64,000 nucleotides of DNA from Cornus controversa. Lineage: Eukaryota > Streptophyta > Magnoliopsida > Cornales > Cornaceae. Below are positions 1-11,273 of this stretch, piece after piece; the first letter of the stretch is position 1; each line of letters begins with the position of its first letter. Location: assembly GCA_026545225.1 (NCBI GenBank), contig CM048846.1, forward strand, positions 56,238,270 through 56,302,269, in the 5' to 3' direction. Made by a program: the position numbers and the translations under genes. Under the pieces are notes generated by a model. The model worked only from the letters and a program-made list of their open reading frames with translations. It did not search any database and was not told where the DNA came from.

Positions 1-1009
1 TCATAGGAAATAGTTGGCCATCCATTAGAGTGATAGCCGTCATGAAAAGAAAGAAAAGAATTGACAAATATGTTTAAAACTTCAAATCTTTCAAAGTGAA
101 AGTTATTTTTGTTTTAGAACACAAATTCGACCTCGTTTATATTTGTGTCGAGTTTATTTCTAATGCGCACATAATTTTTTGAGTTGATTTCTAATAAATT
201 ATAAATGCACAGAACTTTGAACCGAATTGTTTAATTTTTTTAGTTTATTGAGCTTGAAAATTAAAATTCATTCAATTTTGATTTAATTTTTTAAAATTCT
301 TACTTGATTTGATGAATTGAGTAAATGTCATGACTTAGGATTTACTTTTATGTTTTAATTATTTAAAACACAAAAAAATTGAAAGGTCAAAAACCCAAAA
401 AGATTTTATTTTTATAGGTTTTAGTAGTGTTTTTATGTCTTCATTTTATTTATGAGAGTAAAATATTTAGATATTAAGCTAAAATTGAAAATTTCGAAAT
501 AGCCTAAATATGCTAAAATGGAGCATGTTGATCAAGGACATGCGTATAGGGTTGGTCGATCAAGCAATTAAGGGTTTGAATTAATTGGGAAACAATGTAC
601 TTCGATCGATCAACCGTTACCTAGTTAAAAGATTTGGTAGTCCAATAAACTTCGATCGATTGATCGAGGGTTCTCCACTAGGTGTTGATTGATGAATTTT
701 GTCAGAATAGGAGAATATGGAAAGTCCTAAACATGGAAGAAACATAAATCCATGCAATGTTCAATCTCCCATCCACTACGTACTACTTCAATCACCATAT
801 TAATGTAGAATTTGGACTCTTAGAGCTCATGGTCAGTGGAACATCCGGCTTTGGCACAAAGAAGGGAAAGAGACCAAGAAAGGAAGTCTCACCTAAACTC
901 CTTTCAAATTCTCCCATCGCTTCTACTACCATCTACTATGCTCAAGGCAAAAGATCATTATGCTAGGTGCCAGAGAGAAGTTTAGGAAAATCTTTCAACA
1001 CCTTCCACT
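1..1009. other. AT-rich intergenic DNA, no gene recognised
   Basis: AT-rich sequence with several copies of a GATCGATCAA-like motif (about 540-670). Open frames are short and have no recognisable domain, so no gene is called. Similar GATCGATC-rich text recurs near 2830-2900, suggesting decayed repeat sequence. Confidence 0.5.
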
Positions 1010-1780
1010 CATATTATAAAAAGGTAGATTCACACTATTATGCACGCTCACCAATTAGGTTCATGCATCGAATATACATGGCATCTTAATTTCAATTTTT
1101 TTAAAACTTATTTTGGTTCTTACATATGCATGTTGTTGTATAAATTCATTATTGAAAACTAGTTTCTGCTAGGAACTGTAGAATCTTGGTTGATCGGGTT
1201 ATCGGTCAAACCATTATGGAGTTACCTTGATCGTTCGACAGTATGAACACACAGTGTTTTGCTGGGATTAAAACACTGAGTTTTAGTCTGATCTAAACAC
1301 TCTACTAGGATGATTATAAATACTCTGATCTTAGAAAATCTTAGAAAGCTTTTCCAACAAGTTTTCATATACTTTTGAAAAGCTGAAATAATATTTTTGT
1401 TTTTATTCACAAGATCAAATTTTATGATTTGCATATTATTTATATATTTTTGAGAGATTACTAATGAGTTCATGTGGATCTTTATTTACAACAATCATCA
1501 TATGCATTAGTATTTTGGTGGGTTGTTGATTATGTGTGTTGATTGATCCACTGCTGAGTTACTGAAGAACATTCAACACATCCAGAGCAATCCACACCAG
1601 ATTCTCAACCGGATGACTAGTGGCTGATGCTAATTAGCAGAGAAGCAGATTCGTGAGAAGCAAATGCTGTTGAAAGTTTAGAAGGAGGATCTGGAGATCT
1701 TTGAGTGTATTAAGAGGTTTGGTGTCTTAGTGTGTTTAGAGATCAATTGCGGGTTTGAGAGTTTGAACTATGACTTGGGT
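1010..1780 (+). repeat. Dispersed repeat, copy 1 (left part; interrupted by Cassandra)
   Basis: From the words AAAAAGGTAGATTCACAC and TCACCAATTAGGTTCATGCA onward this stretch resembles 5235-6110 in the same orientation, including the later segments about two paired subtraction-like words and GGAGATCTTTGAGTGTATT. It continues after the Cassandra insertion (2385 to about 2550). An inverted copy lies near 2790-3170. The three copies look like LTR or leader sequence of one retroelement family, but no clean ends or target duplications were found. Confidence 0.45.
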
Positions 1781-2045
1781 TGTAACGCCCCACCCTATCT
1801 CGACACAATATTGTTTGCTTTTGACTCTCCCGGACCAGAGACTTCCTAGAGGATCATCTATTTTGGTACTACCCCTAGCTTAGCACGCTTAATTGCGGAG
1901 TTTTGATAGGTTCACAGCCATCATGACTTTAAAATGCGTTGTCATAGAAGGGTGATAAACATACATATAACACTTCACCAGACCTAGGTGATGTGGGATC
2001 ATGACACCCGTAGTCTGCCAGTATTAGCCCACAGAGGTTGTCACA
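1781..2045 (-). repeat. Cassandra LTR (3' LTR in element orientation)
   Basis: This 265-bp LTR retains the longer 5S-like core, including the box-A-like AATTAAGCGTGCTAAG on the minus strand. It is clearly diverged from its partner at 2116-2384, so the insertion is not recent. Confidence 0.8.
1840..1910 (-). other. 5S-rRNA-like internal promoter sequence in Cassandra LTR
   Basis: The minus strand reads like the middle and 3' part of plant 5S rRNA: ACTCCGCAATTAAGCGTGCT, then GTAGTACCAAAATAGATGA, then TCCTCTAGGAAGTC. These correspond to box A, the intermediate element and box C of the Pol III promoter. It is part of a TRIM LTR, not a ribosomal gene; whether Pol III still uses it is unknown. Confidence 0.8.
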
Positions 2046-2115
2046 ATCCACTCCCCTTGGAGGCTCGACGTCCTTGTCAGCACACTTCCGGCTGGGCTCT
2101 GGCTTTGATATCATT

Positions 2116-2384
2116 TGTAACGCCCCACCCTATCCTGATACAATATTGTCCGCTTTTGGCTCCCTTGGACTAGAAACTTCCCAGGGGATCACCCATTCTG
2201 GTACTATTCCGAGCTAAGCATGCTAGTTCTGATGGGTTCACAACCATTATGGCTTTAAAACGCGTCGTGTCAAGGGTGATGAACATACATATAACGCTTA
2301 ACCAGACCCAGACAATGTGGGATCGTGACACCTGTAGCCTGCCAGTGTTCGCCCATCTCACACCCGCCCATTGAGGTTGTCACA
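2116..2384 (-). repeat. Cassandra LTR (5' LTR in element orientation)
   Basis: This 269-bp LTR is the partner of 1781-2045. Its 5S-like core lacks roughly ten bases around the box-A region compared with the other LTR. Confidence 0.8.
2175..2236 (-). other. 5S-rRNA-like sequence in the second Cassandra LTR, box A damaged
   Basis: The minus strand retains the GGGTGATCCCCTGGGAAG block of 5S rRNA, but the box-A segment is shortened (CCCATCAGAACTAGCATGCT), missing the AATTAAG stretch present in the other LTR. Confidence 0.7.
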
Positions 2385-2789
2385 TAAGTTGTACGTCAAC
2401 TAGTTCCCGTGATTTTTAACTCTTGATTGAGGGTTTTTTCACGTAAATTCTGGCATTCTTTGTTTATTACTTTACTGCTTCATTTTATGGTTTGCATGCT
2501 TTGTCTCAATTTGTAATTATCACTTGCATAATACTTGAAATGGTGTGCTGATCTAGTCCTTGAGAAGAACAACAGTATCAACACATATGAGTACACTCAC
2601 CAAAGCTAATACAAAGAATGAATGTAAGAGAAAGATGCACACTAAACTCACTAGAATCTTCTCTCAATAATATGTGTTAGGTCTATTTAGGTCTTCCCAA
2701 GAGTAATCTATTTATAACCTAGTCAAGAGGCTGATGGACTACCAATCAAAAAAAAAAATCGAGGCTGGTAGAGATTAGGATTTTTGTAG

Positions 2790-3170
2790 AGTTTAAAACC
2801 AAGTTGGAAACTTCTTTCTTGAACAACTCGATCGATCAAATTGCATGTTGATTGATAGACATCACTCTAGAAAATTTCGATCGATGCCTCGATCAATCGG
2901 TTTTGCAGCTGTTTTATACTCCATTCAACCAAAATAATCAGTCAATACACAGAGTGGAAGAAGGGGCATACCCCCTAGAAAACAAAAGAAAACTGAAGTG
3001 AATTCGACCACTTCCAATGCACATGAAAACAAAGAAATGCCAGAAAAAATCGAATTCTAAAACTTAGAGCACAACACATCAAGAAATTAAGAAACCCTAT
3101 TTATGCAGTGCATGAACCCTAATTGGTGAGAGTGCATCAATATGTCAAATTACCTTTTTATCCTTTTTAG
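2790..3170 (-). repeat. Dispersed repeat, inverted copy
   Basis: On the minus strand this reads AAAAGGTAATTTGACATATT, then TGATGCACTCTCACCAATTA, followed by a leader-like segment and GATCGATC motifs. It is an inverted relative of the repeats at 1010 and 5235. No coding sequence is seen here. Confidence 0.4.
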
Positions 3171-3874
3171 CTGAGGATTACTAGTTTACCCTTTGATGCA
3201 TCATATATTCCATCTTCAACCTTAGGAGGTAACTGATACTAACTAACCTTTGAAAATTTTCTAAAGTAAGGTAGAAATTAATCAAAAGTACAAACTCGAG
3301 TTTTGATCTACAAAAATTTGCCAACATAGGTCTTATGGACTTAACAATGTGCTTTGTATTTTGCAAACAACAACCTCTTAAGGAGATTTCTGGCATACTT
3401 TGTTTGTGAAATAAATATCCCATTGTCTAAATTAAAGCGCTAAAAAGTAGTTCATCAAGTATGCTCAGCTCAAAAAAATTCTTAAATTTCTATGTGAAAC
3501 CCAAAACAATGTCATCAACATAAATTCTTGCAACCAAAAATTTTCCATCTTCGTAATTGATGCTTTTGGCAGTGTGTTTAACAGAACTTTGAATTGTGTT
3601 AAATGGTAAGATTGAAAAGCATCTAGTATAGCTGCAGGAAAATTCCCCTATCTGCTCTTTGAGCATTAGAATGAAGAGAGAATTCTACTCTTAACATCAA
3701 GAATTTTTTTTTTTGTATATTTTTGGAACTTTTAAAGTTTCAACTTTAGTTTAAAATCGCTTGCTGATTTTTTTGGATATATATGACTGCATTTATTTGT
3801 TGTGTTAATTGGACAAAGAATATTTAGCTGGATAGGACTGTGTTGTCTTAAATTGATGATATAACTCCTTGCAG
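3171..3874. other. No gene recognised upstream of the glycosylase fragment
   Basis: AT-rich sequence that includes a polypyrimidine stretch and the intron preceding the 3875 exon. The earlier exons expected for an MBD4-like glycosylase were looked for here and not found. Confidence 0.5.
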
Positions 3875-4294
3875 GCTGGTAGAGTTATATTGGAGCTATT
3901 CACTTTGTGTCCAAATGCAAAGATTGCTACAGAGGTCGCCACACAAGAGATTGAAAAGGTGATATGCACTCTAGGTCTCCAAAAGAAGAGGGCTGTGATG
4001 ATTCAGCGCTTCTCTTGCGAATATTTGGGAGAAAGCTGGACTCATGTTACTGAACTGCATGGTGTTGGCAAGTAAGTCAACAATTGTGCCTTTTTTCCCC
4101 CCATCTTTTTATACATGAGTTTGAACTTGTTTCATTGGTAGAAATGGAAACTTGTTTTTTTTTTTTTCCACAGGTACGCGGCTGATGCCTATGCAATATT
4201 TTGTACAGGGAAGTGGGACTGTGTGAGACCCACTGATCACATGCTAAATAAATACTGGGAATTTCTCTGCAGTAACAGTGTTACATTGGGATAG
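3875..4294 (+). pseudogene. 3' end of an MBD4-like (HhH-GPD) DNA glycosylase gene, 5' part absent
   Basis: Two exons, 3875-4071 and 4174-4294, joined by a 102-bp GT..AG intron, encode the last 105 residues of a plant MBD4-like thymine/uracil DNA glycosylase, a nuclear base-excision-repair enzyme acting on T:G and U:G mismatches. The helix-hairpin-helix [15 protein letters not shown] is followed by [15 protein letters not shown], in which the Asp of TDH matches the catalytic Asp of human MBD4 (D560). The upstream acceptor (TTGCAG) is intact and the fragment has no stop before TAG at 4292. The N-terminal half of the catalytic domain is missing from the window, and repeats occupy the upstream DNA. 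This is therefore probably a truncated copy, although exons more than 3.8 kb upstream cannot be excluded. The family call is firm; functional status is uncertain. Confidence 0.82.
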
Positions 4295-4507
4295 ATGTTT
4301 CTTTTTGTTTTAGAGGATTGATTTGCAGGTTTCTGAGTCATATAACATAAATTATTCAGATCTTTAGATTAAGGTGTGCTATGTAGATGGCATCCATCAG
4401 TAAGGAAGGTTGGGTTTTATGGTTGTTGAGCTGCAAATCTTTGAGCCTCAAGTGATTATAACTTCTTTTTTAAGTTAGTTGTTCCCTTTACAGGATATCC
4501 TCCTGCA

Positions 4508-4856
4508 CTGGGCTGGCTCAATCACTATGCGATTGAGGCGGTTGCCTAAGGCCTCATGGTGATAATGTTCAGTAAAAAGGCCCCTTAAAGATAAGGATTA
4601 GTAGAGATAATGTTCAATAAAAAGGCCCCTTATAGATAAGGATTAGTAGAAAGACTCGCATGATTAGTTAGATTGTCACTTAGTCCAATTATAGGTTTTC
4701 ATTTTTAGTGATAAAATAGATTGAATTGCACGTATATATTCTCTTCAACTTTTTAGATTGAATTGAAATAAGTCATTATTTGATGGACTTCTACTTAAAC
4801 TCTCTCTCTTTTTTCCCACATCTTTTCTAATTGAAATATGTTTTGAGCCGGCCCTG
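4508..4856. mobile_element. hAT-type non-autonomous element (MITE), 349 bp
   Basis: The ends are CTGGGCTGGCTCAAT on the left and, read inward from the right, CAGGGCCGGCTCAAAAC, typical of plant hAT elements. The 8-bp direct repeat CTCCTGCA flanks it exactly (4500-4507 and 4857-4864), the duplication length made by hAT transposases. It contains no coding sequence. Inside is a ~45-bp duplication (about 4560-4650) with the repeated word AAAAAGGCCCCTTA. It lies in the presumed 3' flank of the glycosylase fragment. Confidence 0.88.
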
Positions 4857-4864
4857 CTCCTGCA

Positions 4865-5234
4865 GGTTATTTTATGCAATGTGTTAGTGTTCGGGATGCA
4901 GCTTCTAGGTGGAAATTGTTTATTATGATAGAAGTAGCAGTTCTGAAATTCTTGATATTAATATTCCTTAAAGAAATGACTGCAATGATATTTCTTTTCA
5001 ATTTAGATTAGATTGATAGAACAAGTGAATGAGGTACTGTGGTCCAGCTTTGTTATGTCTTGGTATCATTGTATTGGCACTTCCAGTATCAAAAGCTTGT
5101 TTGAGTTTTAACTTCCAATTTGAGTTCAAGTCTTCTCCATGACTATGACTGAAGGGTTGAAGCATGGTCAAGTGATAATTGCCTCCAAGATGAAAGCAAG
5201 ATTCAACAAAGACAAAATCCGTCAATTTCGTCAA
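4865..5234. other. 3' flank of the glycosylase fragment, no gene
   Basis: Continues the sequence interrupted by the hAT element and is probably old 3'-flanking DNA of the glycosylase gene. No convincing coding region on either strand. Confidence 0.45.
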
Positions 5235-6110
5235 CAAAAGATAAAAAGGTAAATTCACACTTCGATGCACTTTCACCAATTAGGTTCATGCATTGCATAT
5301 CATGATTCTCAATTTCGAAATTTTTATAAACTAATTTTAAATCAAAAATATGTTTTTCATAATGCATGGTTTGAATGAAAAGTCCAAAAATATTTTGAAG
5401 TGTTGAAACAAGTCAGTACTGAGCAGGTTGCACATGCTCATGATCGAACCCTAGGATTAGGGATCGATCGCTATGTACTATAGAAGGACTTTGAAAATTT
5501 TGGTGGTTTAACGATTGATGAAATACCTTTTAGGATTCAACTACTTGAATTCTTACCTATTCAAACTACTCCCTTGCGTTGTCTATAAATATTAACATAC
5601 TTTGCAACCCTAGGAGCTGCTGAGAGCATCTAGTGCTTATTGATTCATATTTTTGAGTGCTCTTTAATATTTTTGTTTTTTTTTTCAAGATAAAAATCTC
5701 ATGTTCATCAAATCAAACATGTTTTGTTGAGAGTTTTTCTTGTGCGTTAAGGGTGCATCAGATTATTTTTAAACATCCATCATACGTTATAGTTTGGTGA
5801 GTTGTTATTGAGTTTTGATACATTAGTTGTTGTGCTACTTCACTACTTAAACACGGTTCAAAGCAATCAACCAGAATAGCTTCTAGACAGACTAATGGCT
5901 GAAGATCAATCAGTGAAGAGACAGATTCGAATGTACTGAATGTTGTAGATAAATCAGTTGATGATCTAGAGATCTTCGAATGTATTGAAGATTTGGTGTT
6001 AGGTGTGCCCAGAGATTGATTAGGGGTTCGAGCGTACTAAACATTGTACATCTCTTTCTTTATAGTAGATTGATTTGTCAGACTAGGTCCCGTTGTTTTT
6101 TAATCCTGCA
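5235..6110 (+). repeat. Dispersed repeat, copy 2
   Basis: Same-orientation relative of the sequence at 1010-1780 plus 2385-2550, sharing TCACCAATTAGGTTCATGCA near its start and the AGATCTTCGAATGTATTGA segment further on. It is followed after about 570 bp by a gag-like coding remnant, consistent with an LTR/leader followed by retroelement interior. Confidence 0.45.
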
Positions 6111-6677
6111 TTGGAGTTTGAAGTTTTGCAAATTTTTTTAAATTTGTTCTTACTTTTTATATTTTTATTTTTTATGTTTATTTATTGATACATGCAAACA
6201 TATCTTTAAAGGAGAATTAATAATTGTTTTTAAAGTTGGCAAAAGTTTCATAAGATCTGTTCAAACAAAACATAACTCTTTTAGAGAAGAGAGAAGTTAG
6301 TATAACCTTTGTAAATTAATACTTGATAAATTAATAATCTCTTTTAAATAATAAATTATGTCGGGTTCCGACTTGGGCCAAGGTACTAAATTAATAATTT
6401 CGTTAAATTTATAAAATTATATTTAATAAATTCTCTTATATGTTTTTATAGGTTCTATTTATTACATAAATTAATAATTTGGTAAGAAGTACATATAGGA
6501 TTGACTATGATGTTTTCTTGAAATATGAATTTAGTGTTTGTTTTTTTCTTGAAATTTAAGTTTACAATTGAGAAACAAAACGTTTTGAAAAAAATAAATA
6601 ATGTGAAACTAAGCTATTGATAAATTAATATCTCGCTTAATTAATAGAATTTACGCTATTAATTTATAAAGGTTATA
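6111..6677. other. AT-rich spacer, no gene recognised
   Basis: Very AT-rich with repeated TTAATAATTT-like words (about 6300-6480 and 6610-6660). Probably retroelement leader sequence between the repeat at 5235 and the gag remnant at 6678. Confidence 0.4.
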
Positions 6678-7156
6678 TTGTATGAGACGTCACGTCCCCT
6701 TGTTAATTCTGATGCGAATTCTTTGGATTCAACTTCTAGTGATTCGTTGTTTAGTGATGTTGAATGTAAAGAAACTAAGAATAGTGCAAAATTAATTTAT
6801 GAGTTGCAAAAGGAGAAAAATAAAAATATTGAATTAAATAGGAAACTCAAAATTGTTGAAAAAGAGAACGATGAATGCAAGTTAGAAATTCATAAATTTA
6901 AAAGTATAGAGAATGAAGTGATCTTCTTAAGGTAGTTGATGAATTGAAAACTAAGAAAAAATTTCTTCTAAACAAAGTGAAATTTTTGGAAATTGAACTT
7001 AATCAAGTTATGAGTTTTAAAAAGTTTTTTGAATGTAAAGTTGAAAAACTAGTAGTTGATTTGGAAAATTCAAAAGAGACAATCCATAAATTTCAGCTAA
7101 CTCAAGAGATCGAGTTAATCTTCAAGAATGATTTACTTGAGATAGGGAATTTCTGA
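6678..7156 (+). pseudogene. Retrotransposon gag-like coiled-coil remnant, frameshifted
   Basis: Two open segments (6678-6935 and 6944-7156) read as one Lys/Glu/Asn-rich coiled-coil protein (for example ELQKEKNKNIELNRKLKIVE) once a +1 frameshift near 6930 is allowed for. This composition is common in the C-terminal half of gag proteins of plant copia elements of the SIRE type. No zinc knuckle, protease or polymerase follows, so family assignment is weak. It could also be part of an unrelated coiled-coil protein. Confidence 0.4.
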
Positions 7157-7637
7157 CCATATGCATTATTGAAGTCTCTCTGAACCTCAACGTGTGCATT
7201 CCTTGATGAAAGCGTGATGATATGTGTTATAACGTGACTTCCACTTTTCTTGTTCATGTTTGGATGATTAGTGATCATGCTTGATTACACTTGTGCTATA
7301 TTGGGGAAGACTTGTTGATTTTAAGAAGGGGAAATCTTGCTTAATGTTGAGAGTTTTATGTTGTGTGACATTGTCAAATGTTTCTTGCAGCTTGTCTTAT
7401 TAGCGTAATTTGATGAGATATGGATTAGCATTGCATATGAGTTGTTTGATCTGATCTCATGAAAGTGGTTTGAATAACGTGGAATTAGAAGGTTTCTAAT
7501 GGTGAGTATGAACATGAGGTTCTGGGAATTTAGACATTTAGAAGCTCTAAGGGAATTGTGATTCATGGTTGTTGGTATAAAAGTTAAATTGTAGTTGAAT
7601 TATGTAATGAGATTGTACTCCATAAATAGAAAATGAT
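7157..7637. other. No gene; left flank of the nested gypsy element
   Basis: Low-complexity AT-rich sequence. Only short open frames, none with a recognisable domain. Confidence 0.45.
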
Positions 7638-7642
7638 AAGTG
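7638..7642. repeat. Target-site duplication AAGTG (left copy)
   Basis: Identical to 43376-43380 beyond the far LTR. With TGTT..AACA LTR ends this pairs the two distant LTRs as one insertion. A chance 5-mer match is about 1 in 1000. Confidence 0.6.
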
Positions 7643-9121
7643 TGTTTGGCTCACAAGTGGTCTGAGGTTATTGACCAATAAATGGTTGACCTGAAACACG
7701 GATGTGCTAGAGTCCAAATGAACTCAAAGATTTTTGTACCAAACTATTCCTATTGGGTCGAGTCATCGACCTAAGTTGGTTCAGGCGAAAGTTGGAGAGT
7801 AGGAATGACACTTTCCTTGAGATTGTTATTGCCTTTGAAGAAATGACTTTAGAAGTTCTTTTATAAGATTTGTAAGTAATGTAAATGGACAGTAATTATA
7901 ATTGAGTCTGTAATATTTTCTTCATTGATCTTTTGGAATGATTACAATGATGAACAAATTATAAACTTTGATTGAGAGGAAAAGATTGAATGCTAGTGAT
8001 AAAACTAATGATACAACAGTAATAAGAACTGAAGTTGAGAACCTAAGTTACTGGTCTAGGAGAGAAACTAAAGATTTTAAGGCTAGGAAGCAAAGTAAAT
8101 ACTACGCTAAGAATGAAAGCTAAGAGAGCTGAACAGAGTAAATACTAAGTGATATATGACTTGGGAATCTGATGGTTGTGGACCTTTGCTTTATAGGACT
8201 TGCATCAGTATTAATAAAGGTTTTTGGTTTGATCATGTTCTTTTCAGTCCGTCCTTCTAGACAATAAATGGGTGCAGGTTGAAAGTGGTCTCCCAACTAC
8301 ATTGCTGAGTCTATTTTGGCATATTAGCACACTTCTCTATGGACAAATAGAGATGTATTGCTGGCACGACATTTTTGGCTTTAGCTTGTGGGATCTTTCA
8401 GGTTGTTCACTTAGGTTGCTCACTATTTCTAGCTTTCCTCAACCACCAAGTCTGACTCTGACTCTTATCTAGGTTGGAGTCCTTTGACCATTCTGATTCC
8501 TCCATCAAGGGTGGGTGAGATTCTCCCATTTGAAGTTTTGAGTCTTTGAATCTTAGAAATTGATCAAGTTGTCATTTTTATTTTTAGCTTTCATAGTCTT
8601 TAGACCTGACTTCTGAATTCTCGAGCCCTTGAAATTCACAGCTAGTTATACTTTGACTCGGATCAAATCTTCAATAGTTTTCAAGGCCTAAAAAGAAGTC
8701 AATTCTATTTCGCCCAAACTTAGTCCTTTTAGGCGTGGTCAAAACTTCTAGGCCATGAGTGGCTGAAAAGTTCTTAGGCTTCTCTCTTAGGTGACTTTTG
8801 ATCGAGATGCTCTTAAATGATGAGTCGTCGAGAGTCTTCGGCGAGAAGTGGTCGAAAATCTGGCGAGAAGTGGTCGAGACTCTATTAGGCGACTTTCTCC
8901 TTAGACGACTTAATCGAGAATCTCTTAGGCAACTCTCGTCAAGAGTCTTAGGTCCGAGTCATCGAGAGTCTTAGGCAACTTTAGGTCACTCTCTTAGGCG
9001 ACAAATGGTCGAGATATTCTTAGGCCATGAATGGCCAAAACCCTTAGGCGAGGAGTGATTGAGACTTTTTTAATCTTGGCCACGTGTTCCAAAAACTTTG
9101 GCCATAATTTAGGTGTTAACA
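7643..9121 (-). repeat. 3' LTR of the outer gypsy element
   Basis: About 1479 bp, starting TGTTTGGCTCACAAGTGG and ending GGTGTTAACA on the plus strand. It is collinear with 41880-43375. It contains clustered words such as TCTTAGGCGACTCT and GTCGAGACTCTTAGG (about 8750-9050). No coding capacity. Confidence 0.75.
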
Positions 9122-9135
9122 ACTGCCCCCAATTC
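9122..9135 (-). other. Polypurine-tract-like sequence next to the 3' LTR
   Basis: On the minus strand GAATTGGGGGCAGT precedes the LTR start TGTTAACACC. A G-rich tract at this place primes plus-strand synthesis in gypsy elements, and its position fixes the minus orientation of the outer element. Confidence 0.6.
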
Positions 9136-10902
9136 TTTGAAAATGAATTCATATTGAATTTTCGAAGAATTGTATTTATTGAGGCCGAAGTTTTAGTGAT
9201 CCGCACATTCAGCCTTTCATGACCAATGTATTTGTACTCTAGTCACTATATCCAATGAGAATTAAAGCATTATTGCCAAATGCCATCTTAGTGCCTTTTT
9301 GGGTTAGCAAACAATACCAACTTGATGGTCTTGGACATGGTTGCTAAATGGTATTGTGCCGAAATAACTCTTGTCGAAACTGTTTCGTTCCAAGCATTAA
9401 TCTTTGGGTATTTCCATCGGCTAGACGTCTAACCCATTTGGTGGGTAACAACTTTTGGCTGCATTTTTTGCCAATTTAAACTTTTATATAAATACACACT
9501 ATCTTGTCTTTATCAGCTCATTTTTATTTCTTTCATGAGATTTGATAGACTATTGCCAAGTGTTGGCTTGGTGCCCATGCAAGTTAAAATATAATATTGA
9601 AGTGATACCTTTGAAGATTGTCTCATCAAAACGTGGCTAGCAAATGGCAGAGGATATTGATGAACCAAATACCCGTTGGTTATCAACTTAGTACCATATT
9701 ATCGGTTTATCTATTAGACCCAATTGCCTTCCATGTTGCTTGACAATTTTCCTCTTCAGTTTGTCATCTCCATCAGTAGTCTATCGTCATGGTAGCATCT
9801 CTCTACCAAACCCAGTATTCCATTATCAAACTTTGGTGGGTTATACATAAATATGGCAACGACTTCCATCTTCAGTTCATAGTTGGCAAAACTTTTATGT
9901 TGGACTGAACCATGCATGGTTCCTCACCACCAAAAGGGGCTATGATGCAAGAGGATCCGAGTCAGATGGTGCTGAGTTGTCAGACGATACATTGATGGCG
10001 CTAAGATACCTTGATTTGGCAAATCAGCTCAAAGATGGCAAGAAGTCGTGATCTTTTCCCTAATTGGGCAGTTTTGGGCGCGTTTTGGTATTTTGGTCAT
10101 AACTTTGGCTACGGGTATCAGAATCGCTCATATGACCCTAATTCGGAAGCTCTCTTTGGCCCACACGTCGTGGGTACCAAGCAAAGCTGGATGCATATTT
10201 TTTCGAGGCCAAAATTCACTGTTTTCCCTTTCGAATCCCCATTTTTAGTTTTTCTTTCCATTTATAGTAATATTTTATTTTGACGTTTAAACAATGATTT
10301 TGAACTCTATTTGGGCCAGATTTTTTGCAGCTTACTTCTTTTATTTCATATTTCATTTTGGCGTGATTATTGGGATTTTGCTATTTTTGGTAAGATTCTG
10401 ATATTTACGATTTTTTCAGCTATATAGCCCGGCTTGTGGGCTAATTTGAGGTCAACTTTGATTTTGAATATTAAATTGAATACCAGAGGCTTCTCTGAGT
10501 TTTTGGGCGATTCTCTTGTGTTCTTTCCTGTTAATTACCTGTTGCCACTAGTCTATAAAATAATCACTATTCTGTCCGGCGTCAGGTTGTCTTCCATGCG
10601 AAGTAACCATCACCATTGTCGGCTAGAACTCCATTGAAGCCAAAAAGCTCCACACGCCACCTATTTTCAACGTTGCTGGAATCAAAACTCTGCTTCTATG
10701 CACAGTTCATTGCTACTGCTGAGTTCCATCACCATCACCGGCAATCTCCACTCAGCTCCAAACTTCACGGTACTGTCTAAAGTGAACAACCAAGTACTAC
10801 TAACCATCGAATAGCCGTGAGTCTCTACAATGCATGCCACCATGAGCCATATGCATCAACCCACGACAATACCCATAGTTGCCAAACACCTACTATCATG
10901 AA
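9136..10902 (-). other. Non-coding interior of the outer gypsy element (downstream of pol)
   Basis: No open frame with a recognisable domain. It joins seamlessly to 18542 onward when the copia element and one CCCTA are removed, so both belong to the outer element's long 3' region. About 10560-10900 is rich in CACCATCACC and CCTC-type words. Confidence 0.5.
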
Positions 10903-10907
10903 CCCTA

Positions 10908-11256
10908 TGTTAAAATTAATGCCATGCCTGTGTACTTGCTTATTTTATAAATTGTCTTGTCATTTACTTTAATGATTAAGTAGTGGGTGTGAGTGAAAAT
11001 GTAATGGTTTAGAGTATTTTGTGGGATAATGTTTGTACTAGGTCAAAAAGAAAAGCAGAAGGCAAAATGTAAGCAATGTAGAAAGAGGGTGTGGAAACAT
11101 TTTTTTGGATATAACACAATCCAGTAGCTATTCCTCTGTTTTGTTTTTGCTTCCCCTATTTTTCCCTCTCTTTTGTGCCTTTAATTTGCTGCTCCAATTT
11201 CCTTTTATTCTTCTCATTGCACAAATCTTGATAGTTGGTTGAATCTAAAGCCAACA
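10908..11256 (+). repeat. 5' LTR of the copia element
   Basis: 349 bp, begins TGTTAAAATTAATGCCATG and ends CTAAAGCCAACA. Flanked on the left by CCCTA. Confidence 0.95.
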
Positions 11257-11260
11257 GAAG

Positions 11261-11273
11261 TGGTATCAGAGCC
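11261..11273 (+). other. Primer-binding site of the copia element
   Basis: TGGTATCAGAGCC, four bases after the LTR, is complementary to the 3' end of plant initiator methionine tRNA, the usual primer for copia reverse transcription. Confidence 0.92.

Larger units (their letters stand above)
1781..2384 (-). mobile_element. Cassandra TRIM retrotransposon
   Basis: Two direct repeats of about 265-269 bp (1781-2045 and 2116-2384) flank a 70-bp interior. Read on the minus strand each begins TGTGACAACC and ends GGGGCGTTACA, and each contains 5S-rRNA-like sequence, which is the hallmark of Cassandra TRIMs. The interior begins with a primer-binding-site-like TGATATCAAAGCC on the minus strand, close to the initiator-Met tRNA complement. 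It is non-coding; such elements rely on other retrotransposons for reverse transcription. Flanking 5-mers TGGGT and TAAGT could be a target duplication changed at two bases. It sits inside the dispersed repeat copy 1. Confidence 0.87.

Noticed and set aside
1840-2236. 5S ribosomal RNA genes
   Set aside because: Only part of the 5S sequence is present, twice, inside TG..CA-bounded repeats with a primer site between them. That is the Cassandra TRIM arrangement.
1929-2361. Several 60-codon open frames on both strands
   Set aside because: They fall entirely within the Cassandra LTRs and 5S-like sequence; no protein family fits.
10011-10283. Overlapping 66-90-codon plus-strand frames
   Set aside because: No domain, and they lie in the long non-coding 3' region of a minus-strand gypsy element.
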